Assembly (NCBI RefSeq): GCF_051020515.1
Contig: NZ_CP194857.1
Coordinates: forward strand, 682,001-746,000
DNA: 64,000 nt
From: CALKWS01 sp051020515
Lineage (GTDB): Bacteria > Actinomycetota > Actinomycetes > Actinomycetales > Beutenbergiaceae
Direction: 5' to 3'
The position numbers were made by a program, and so were the translations under genes. Position 1 is the first letter of the stretch; every line of letters begins with the position of its first letter. Shown piece by piece: positions 60,001-64,000 of the stretch. The notes below the pieces were generated by a model. It ran no database searches and was not told the DNA's origin. It worked only from the letters and a program-made list of their open reading frames with translations.

Positions 60001-60588
60001 CAGGCGCCCCGGGAGGGGATCACCTTGGCAGTGAAGATGTCCTTGTCGCTGGTCTTGTCCGGGCTACGTTCGAAGTACACCCCCGGGGACCGCACCAACT
60101 GGGAGACGACGACGCGCTCGGTGCCGTTGATGATGAAGGTGCCGCGATCGGTCATCAACGGGAACTCGCCCATGAAGACCGTCTGGGACTTGATCTCACC
60201 GGTGGTGTAGTTGACGAACTCAGCGGTGACGAACAGTGGCGCCGAGTAGGTGAAGTCCTTCTCCTTGCACTCCTCCGCGCTGTACTTCGGGGGCTCGAAG
60301 CGGTGGTCGCGGAAGGACAGGGACATGGTGCCGCCGAAGTCCTCGATCGGGGAGATCTCCTCGAAGATCTCCTCCAGACCGGAGTTGGTGGCCGGGTCGC
60401 CATCCTTCTCCAGGCGGGCCAGCCATCGGTCGTTACCCAGCAGCCAGTCGAAACTGTTGGTCTGCAGACCGAGCAGGTCCGGGGCCTGGAGGGGTTCGTG
60501 GATCCTGGCGAAGGAAACGCGACGGGAAGCGGTTCGTTGTTCGATAGCTTCGGTGGTGGGAGCAGAAGGGGTGCGCGAGGCAGCCAAG
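57082..60588 (-). CDS. rpoB: RNA polymerase beta subunit, frameshifted twice
   Basis: This subunit has about 1168 residues. The TTG at 60588 (Leu-Ala-Ala-Ser, read as Met) has GGAAGGA upstream; TTG is the usual start in actinobacterial rpoB. Indels lie near 59625 (about two bases missing in the VVA-IRYMAG region) and near 57120 (one extra base just before the C-terminus RRRPDASSVEEI). The rifampicin region FFGTSQLSQFMDQNNPLAGL and THKRRLSALGPGGL is wild-type at the Asp, His and Ser positions associated with resistance. Long antisense frames across it are shadows. Confidence 0.96.
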
Positions 60589-60745
60589 AGGGGTCCTTCC
60601 CTGCAGATCGTGAGCACGCGCGCTGCTAGATCCCGGTGGCGACTTCCCGGGTTCCGGCCCGGGCACACGACGAATCGGTATGGATTCGTGACTTGCGCGG
60701 GTGTCCGGTTGGGGCCGCCAGGGGCATACGACAGCGCAAAGCGAC

Positions 60746-60775
60746 AGCATAGCCGTTGACGCGAGTCTTGTCCAA
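60746..60775 (-). promoter_or_regulatory. Sigma-A-type promoter of rpoBC
   Basis: On the minus strand TTGGAC, an 18-base spacer and TATGCT lie about 160 bases upstream of the rpoB start. They sit inside the 377-base gap after rplL, which otherwise holds the rplJL terminators and nothing coding. Confidence 0.65.
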
Positions 60776-60865
60776 CAGCGTGACTGGTGCGGCGACGTGT
60801 CGGGGAGGTGATCCGAGGGGTTCACATCCCCGGTCCGGGCCGTGAGGAGAGCGGCGGCCGGTCGG

Positions 60866-60907
60866 GCGAGGCCCGCATCCGCTGATTCGCAGGGATGCGG
60901 GCCTCGC
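60866..60907 (-). terminator. Second terminator hairpin after rplL
   Basis: A perfect 15-bp stem (gcgaggcccgcatcc / ggatgcgggcctcgc) with a 12-base loop. With the hairpin at 60926-60960 it should end most rplJL transcripts before rpoB. Confidence 0.75.
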
Positions 60908-60925
60908 CTCGGCCTCGGCCGAGAT

Positions 60926-60960
60926 CACACGGGCAGGCTGGTGGACAACCTGCCCGTGTG
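60926..60960 (-). terminator. First terminator hairpin after rplL
   Basis: A perfect 12-bp stem (cacacgggcagg / cctgcccgtgtg) with an 11-base loop begins 5 bases past the rplL stop. Confidence 0.75.
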
Positions 60961-60965
60961 CAGGA

Positions 60966-61355
60966 TCACTTGAGGTTGACGGTGGCTCCGGCGCCCTCGA
61001 GGGCCTCCTTGGCCTTGTCCGCGGCCTCCTTGTCGACCCCCTCCAGGACCGGCTTGGGTGCACCGTCGACCAGGTCCTTGGCCTCCTTCAGGCCCAGGCT
61101 GGTCAGCGCGCGCACCTCCTTGATGACCTGGATCTTCTTGTCCCCGACGGACTCGAGGACGACGTCGAACTCGGACTGCTCCTCGGCAGCCTCGGCCTCG
61201 CCGCCACCAGCGGCCGGACCGGCAGCAGCAGCGGCGACCGGGGCGGCAGCGGTGACCTCGAAGGTCTCCTCGAACTGCTTGACGAACTCGGAGAGCTCGA
61301 GCAGGGTCAGTTCCTTGAAAGCGTCAATGAGCTCTTCGGTGCTGAGCTTCGCCAT
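60966..61355 (-). CDS. rplL: 50S ribosomal protein L7/L12
   Basis: This 129-residue stalk protein has an N-terminal dimerisation domain (STEELIDAFKELTLLELSEF), an Ala/Gly hinge, and a C-terminal factor-binding domain (VIKEVRALTSLGLKEAKDLV, DGAPKPVLEGVDKEAADKAK). It lies 68 bases after rplJ. Confidence 0.98.
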   Translation of the reverse strand: MAKLSTEELIDAFKELTLLELSEFVKQFEETFEVTAAAPVAAAAAGPAAGGGEAEAAEEQSEFDVVLESVGDKKIQVIKEVRALTSLGLKEAKDLVDGAPKPVLEGVDKEAADKAKEALEGAGATVNLK

Positions 61356-61423
61356 GGTTGGCGTTCCTTCCTGGTTGGTACTGCTTGCGGGAGAAGCAGT
61401 GGGGATGGTGAGTCTCCGGGCGG

Positions 61424-61960
61424 TCAGGCCGCGGCAGAGTTCTCTGGGTTGTCCTGCTTCTCACGCAGGGCTTCGATGGTGCGCACTGCCTTCGCCGCCG
61501 GGGCGTTGAAGACATAGGCCGCCTGGTGCAGGGTCGCTTTGAGGGCCCCGGCCAACTTGGCCAGCAGCACCTCGCGCGACTCCAGGTCGGCGATCTTGTT
61601 GATCTCCTCGGCGCTGAGCGAGCGTCCGTCCAGGACACCGGCCTTGATCACCAGGCTCGGGTTGTCCTTGGCGAAGTCGCGCAGACCCTTGGTCGCCTCG
61701 ACGGGGTCGCCGTCGATGAAGGCGATCGCAGTGGGACCGTTTAGCTGGTCGTCGAAGGCCGTGACACCGGCTTCCTTGGCCGCGATCGCGGTCAAGGTGT
61801 TCTTCGTCACCCGGTAGGTGGTGGTGGCACCGAGGGAGTTACGCAACTCGTTGAGCTGGGACACCGTCAGCCCGCGGTACTCGGTCAGCACAACGGCGTC
61901 GGACTGCCGGAAGCGCTCCGTCAGTTCGGCAACCGCGGCTGCCTTGTCAGGGCGTGCCAT
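61424..61960 (-). CDS. rplJ: 50S ribosomal protein L10
   Basis: This 178-residue stalk base carries L7/L12 dimers. The ATG at 61960 (MARPDKAAAVAELTERFRQS) has AGGAGGG upstream. An in-frame start at 62197 lies in the regulatory leader and is rejected. VLTEYRGLTVSQLNELRNSL and VTKNTLTAIAAKEAGVTAF are typical. Confidence 0.97.
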   Translation of the reverse strand: MARPDKAAAVAELTERFRQSDAVVLTEYRGLTVSQLNELRNSLGATTTYRVTKNTLTAIAAKEAGVTAFDDQLNGPTAIAFIDGDPVEATKGLRDFAKDNPSLVIKAGVLDGRSLSAEEINKIADLESREVLLAKLAGALKATLHQAAYVFNAPAAKAVRTIEALREKQDNPENSAAA

Positions 61961-62143
61961 GGGCCCTCCTATTCGCGTTGCTTGCCGCGAGCCGGGCCTG
62001 ACATGACAAAAGCCCCGCGCACGTGACGGGGCTCGTGGACCGGAGGCAAACTCCGGGCCGAACTCAATCACCTGCGCCGGCCCCGCGTCATGCGGGCTTA
62101 GCCCCGTCGGGTGACGGGCGACCTGCGGTCTTGGGCAACCTCC
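61961..62143 (-). promoter_or_regulatory. L10 leader (autoregulatory region of rplJL)
   Basis: This untranslated leader runs from the promoter at 62144 to the rplJ start. It contains several possible hairpins and an attenuator just before rplJ. L10(L12)4 binds such leaders to limit its own synthesis in many bacteria. The equivalent binding fold was not modelled here. Confidence 0.65.
62011..62033 (-). terminator. Attenuator in the L10 leader
   Basis: On the minus strand a 7-bp stem (agccccg / cggggct) with a 9-base loop is followed by TTTT, a rho-independent terminator 51 bases upstream of rplJ. Confidence 0.65.
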
Positions 62144-62172
62144 ACTGTAGCGCGGTCGATCCGCGGCTCCAA
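62144..62172 (-). promoter_or_regulatory. Sigma-A-type promoter of rplJL
   Basis: On the minus strand TTGGAG, a 17-base spacer and TACAGT lie downstream of the rplA terminator and upstream of the L10 leader. Confidence 0.65.
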
Positions 62173-62210
62173 GTCCGGGCACTGTGAACACCACCACAGG
62201 CCTGGCAGGC

Positions 62211-62246
62211 CGACGGCCCGGTACCCGCGTGGGTACCGGGCCGTCG
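62211..62246 (-). terminator. Terminator of the rplKA operon
   Basis: A perfect 16-bp stem (cgacggcccggtaccc / gggtaccgggccgtcg) with a 4-base loop gcgt lies 22 bases past the rplA stop. It separates rplKA from rplJL. Confidence 0.85.
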
Positions 62247-62268
62247 CAGGCGGAGGTGAGTCAGTGAC

Positions 62269-62981
62269 TCACTCATCCTCCTCGGTGAAGTTCCGGGTGC
62301 GGGTCGGGTCGACCGGAATGCCCGGACCCATCGTGGTGCTCAGCGTCGCCTTGCTGATGTAGCGGCCCTTGGCGGAGGCGGGCTTGAGCCGCTGGATCTC
62401 CTCCATGGCCGCACCGTAGTTCTCCGCGAGCTGGGTCTCGGAGAAGGAGGTCTTGCCGATGATCAGGTGCAGGTTGGCGTGCTTGTCCACGCGGAAGTCG
62501 ATGCGTCCGCCCTTGATGTCGGTGACGGCCTTGGCCACGTCCATCGTCACGGTCCCGGTCTTGGGGTTGGGCATCAGGCCACGGGGGCCCAGCACCCGGC
62601 CCAGCCGACCGACCTTACCATCAGGTCCGGGGTGGCCACGGCGGCGTCGAAGTTGGTGTACCCGCCGGCGACCTTCTCGATCAGCTCGTCACCGCCGACC
62701 TCGTCGGCACCTGCGGCCAGGGCCTGCTCGGCGCGCTCGCCGACGGCGAATACCACCACGCGGGCGGTCTTACCGGTGCCGTGGGGCAGGTTCACGGTGC
62801 CACGCACCATCTGATCGGCCTTGCGAGGGTCCACGCCCAGGCGAAGGGCCAGGTCCACGGTGGCGTTGAACTTGGTGCCCGAGCCGTCCTTGGCCAGCCG
62901 GATCGCCTCGATCGGGCTATGCGTGCGGGAACGGTCGACCTTCTCGGCCGCCTTGCGGTAGGTCTTGCTGCGCTGTGTCAT
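62269..62981 (-). CDS. rplA: 50S ribosomal protein L1, frameshifted
   Basis: L1 is the mobile-stalk protein that helps eject deacylated tRNA. The ATG at 62981 (MTQRSKTYRKAAEKVDRSR) has AAGGAGAAG upstream. The frame is lost near 62617 at DLM. Restoring one G gives GKVGRLGRVLGPRGLMPNPK and the sequence to 62269. The conserved MPNPKTGTVT block is intact in the second part. Restored length is about 237 residues. Confidence 0.95.
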
Positions 62982-63045
62982 CTGCTTCTCCTTGTGCAGT
63001 CGTGGTGCGGGCCGCGCCGGCCCTCCCACTGGGGTGATCGGTTGA

Positions 63046-63477
63046 TCAGTTCTGGACCGTGATGCCCATCGAGCGGGCGGTGCCTGCGATGATCTTCGCC
63101 GCCGCGTCCACGTCCCGGGCATTGAGGTCTTCCATCTTGGTCTGGGCGATCTCCTTGACCTGGTCCGCCGTCAGCGACCCGACCTTGGAGGTGTGCGGGG
63201 TGCCCGACCCCTTGGCCACACCGGCGGCCTTCTTGATCAGTTCGGAGGCCGGCGGGGTCTTGGTGATGAAGGTGAACGAGCGGTCCTCGTACACCGTGAT
63301 CTCCACCGGGACCACGTTCCCGCGCTGAGATTCGGTGGCGGCGTTGTAGGCCTTGCAGAACTCCATGATGTTCACGCCGTGCTGACCCAGCGCGGGGCCG
63401 ATCGGCGGCGCGGGGTTGGCGGCACCAGCCTGGATCTGGAGTTTGATCAGGCCTGCGACCTTCTTCTTGGGGGGCAT
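63046..63477 (-). CDS. rplK: 50S ribosomal protein L11
   Basis: This 143-residue protein of the GTPase-associated centre starts at 63477, MPPKKKVAGLIKLQIQAGAA. NPAPPIGPALGQHGVNIMEF (thiopeptide-binding Pro region) and GTARSMGITV are intact. The upstream in-frame start at 63567 is rejected. Confidence 0.97.
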   Translation of the reverse strand: MPPKKKVAGLIKLQIQAGAANPAPPIGPALGQHGVNIMEFCKAYNAATESQRGNVVPVEITVYEDRSFTFITKTPPASELIKKAAGVAKGSGTPHTSKVGSLTADQVKEIAQTKMEDLNARDVDAAAKIIAGTARSMGITVQN

Positions 63478-63585
63478 GTTTCTCTCCTGTGTTGTGGGCC
63501 CACGCCATGGGCGATGACCCGGTTGCATCCGAGAGCGGCGCTCCCGGTTCGGGGGTGGATCCCCCACATCTGATTCGTTCCCCGA

Positions 63586-64000
63586 CTAGATCTTGGCGAC
63601 CTGGTTGAACGACAACTCCACCGGGGTCTCCCGGCCGAAGATCGACACCAGCACCTTGAGCTTCTGGCCCTCGGCGTTGATCTCCGAGATCGTAGCCGGG
63701 AGAGTGTCGAAGGGGCCGTCGGTGACGGTGACCGACTCCCCGACGGTGAAGTCCACCTGCACTGCGGGTGCGCCGGAGGCGGCGGCACCGGCGCGCTGCA
63801 CCGGGGCCTTCTGCTCGATCATCGGCGAGAGCATGGAGACCACTTCGTTCTGGGTCAGCGGCACCGGGGCGTGGGCGTGCCCGACGAAGCCGGTCACCCC
63901 AGGGGTGTGGCGGACCGCTCCCCAGGACTCATCGGTCAGGTCCATACGCACCAACACGTAACTTGGCACCCGGACGCGCTTGACGACCTTGCGGACGGAG
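63586..64000 (-). CDS. nusG: Transcription termination/antitermination factor NusG (C-terminal part; start off the window)
   Basis: The visible part reads from RKVVKRVRVPSYVLVRMDLT through the NGN domain end (RHTPGVTGFVGHA) to the KOW domain (GESVTVTDGPFDTLPATISE) and the stop at 63586. The reading frame stays open to base 64000, so the N-terminal part lies beyond the edge. It is upstream of rplK, as usual. Confidence 0.93.
   Translation of the reverse strand, partial: SVRKVVKRVRVPSYVLVRMDLTDESWGAVRHTPGVTGFVGHAHAPVPLTQNEVVSMLSPMIEQKAPVQRAGAAASGAPAVQVDFTVGESVTVTDGPFDTLPATISEINAEGQKLKVLVSIFGRETPVELSFNQVAKI

Overview
The window is very G+C-rich (about two thirds or more by eye). It carries a conserved actinobacterial ribosomal and RNA-polymerase locus on the minus strand (64000 down to about 32100), next to a cell-surface polysaccharide region that encloses a lasso-peptide gene cluster (1 to about 31500). 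A zinc-ribbon S14 (type Z), a TTG-started rpoB, frequent GTG starts and the order nusG-rplKA-rplJL-rpoBC-rpsLG-fusA-tuf-S10-spc-secY-adk-map point to an actinomycete, probably in or near Micrococcales. No species can be named from the sequence alone.

Layout. 1-3456: a membrane-anchored propeller-like protein (partial), a GT4 glycosyltransferase and a PAP2 phosphatase. 3353-11243: a lasso-peptide cluster. On the minus strand, in transcription order, come precursor A1, cyclase C1, precursor A2, cyclase C2, leader peptidase B2, an HPr-kinase-like kinase, and the leader-binding protein B1. An NTP_transf_5-like nucleotidyltransferase lies just upstream on the same strand, and an ABC exporter is divergent from it. 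The two precursors share nearly the same leader but have different cores (predicted 8- and 9-residue rings), and both end in Thr-Ser. Both precursor genes are too short for ordinary ORF calling and were found by reading the gaps next to the cyclases. 11275-31490: glycosyltransferases, a PIG-L deacetylase, two methyltransferase-like proteins, a pyruvyltransferase-family protein, a glucose-1-phosphate cytidylyltransferase, an SDR epimerase, a putative polymerase, a chain-length/tyrosine-kinase-like protein with a broken Walker A, and a polyprenyl sugar-phosphate transferase: an exopolysaccharide assembly locus.

32121-50108: map, adk, secY, the spc and S10 operons, a small EF-Tu domain II-like protein, tuf, fusA, rpsG and rpsL. 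50665-53014: a plus-strand pair, an MFS_2 sugar transporter and a ChbG/YdjC deacetylase, inserted between rpsL and rpoC. 53092-64000: rpoC, rpoB, rplL, rplJ, rplA, rplK and the C-terminal part of nusG. The usual alpha operon (infA, rpmJ, rpsM, rpsK, rpoA, rplQ) does not follow map here.

Quality warning. At least 15 genes or gene segments are broken by small indels, including essential genes (rpoB twice, rpoC, secY, rplO, rplR, rplA). The simplest reading is that this is an unpolished sequence, so the frameshifts in lasso genes (B1, kinase, C2, nucleotidyltransferase, exporter) should be treated as probable sequence errors. CDS spans below are given for the reconstructed genes.

How the genes work together. 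In the lasso cluster, B1 should bind the shared leader, B2 should cleave it after the conserved Thr-Leu, and the cyclases should close an isopeptide ring. The kinase and nucleotidyltransferase are expected to decorate the C-terminal Ser, and the ABC protein to export the product. The surrounding genes build and polymerise lipid-linked sugars for a surface polysaccharide.
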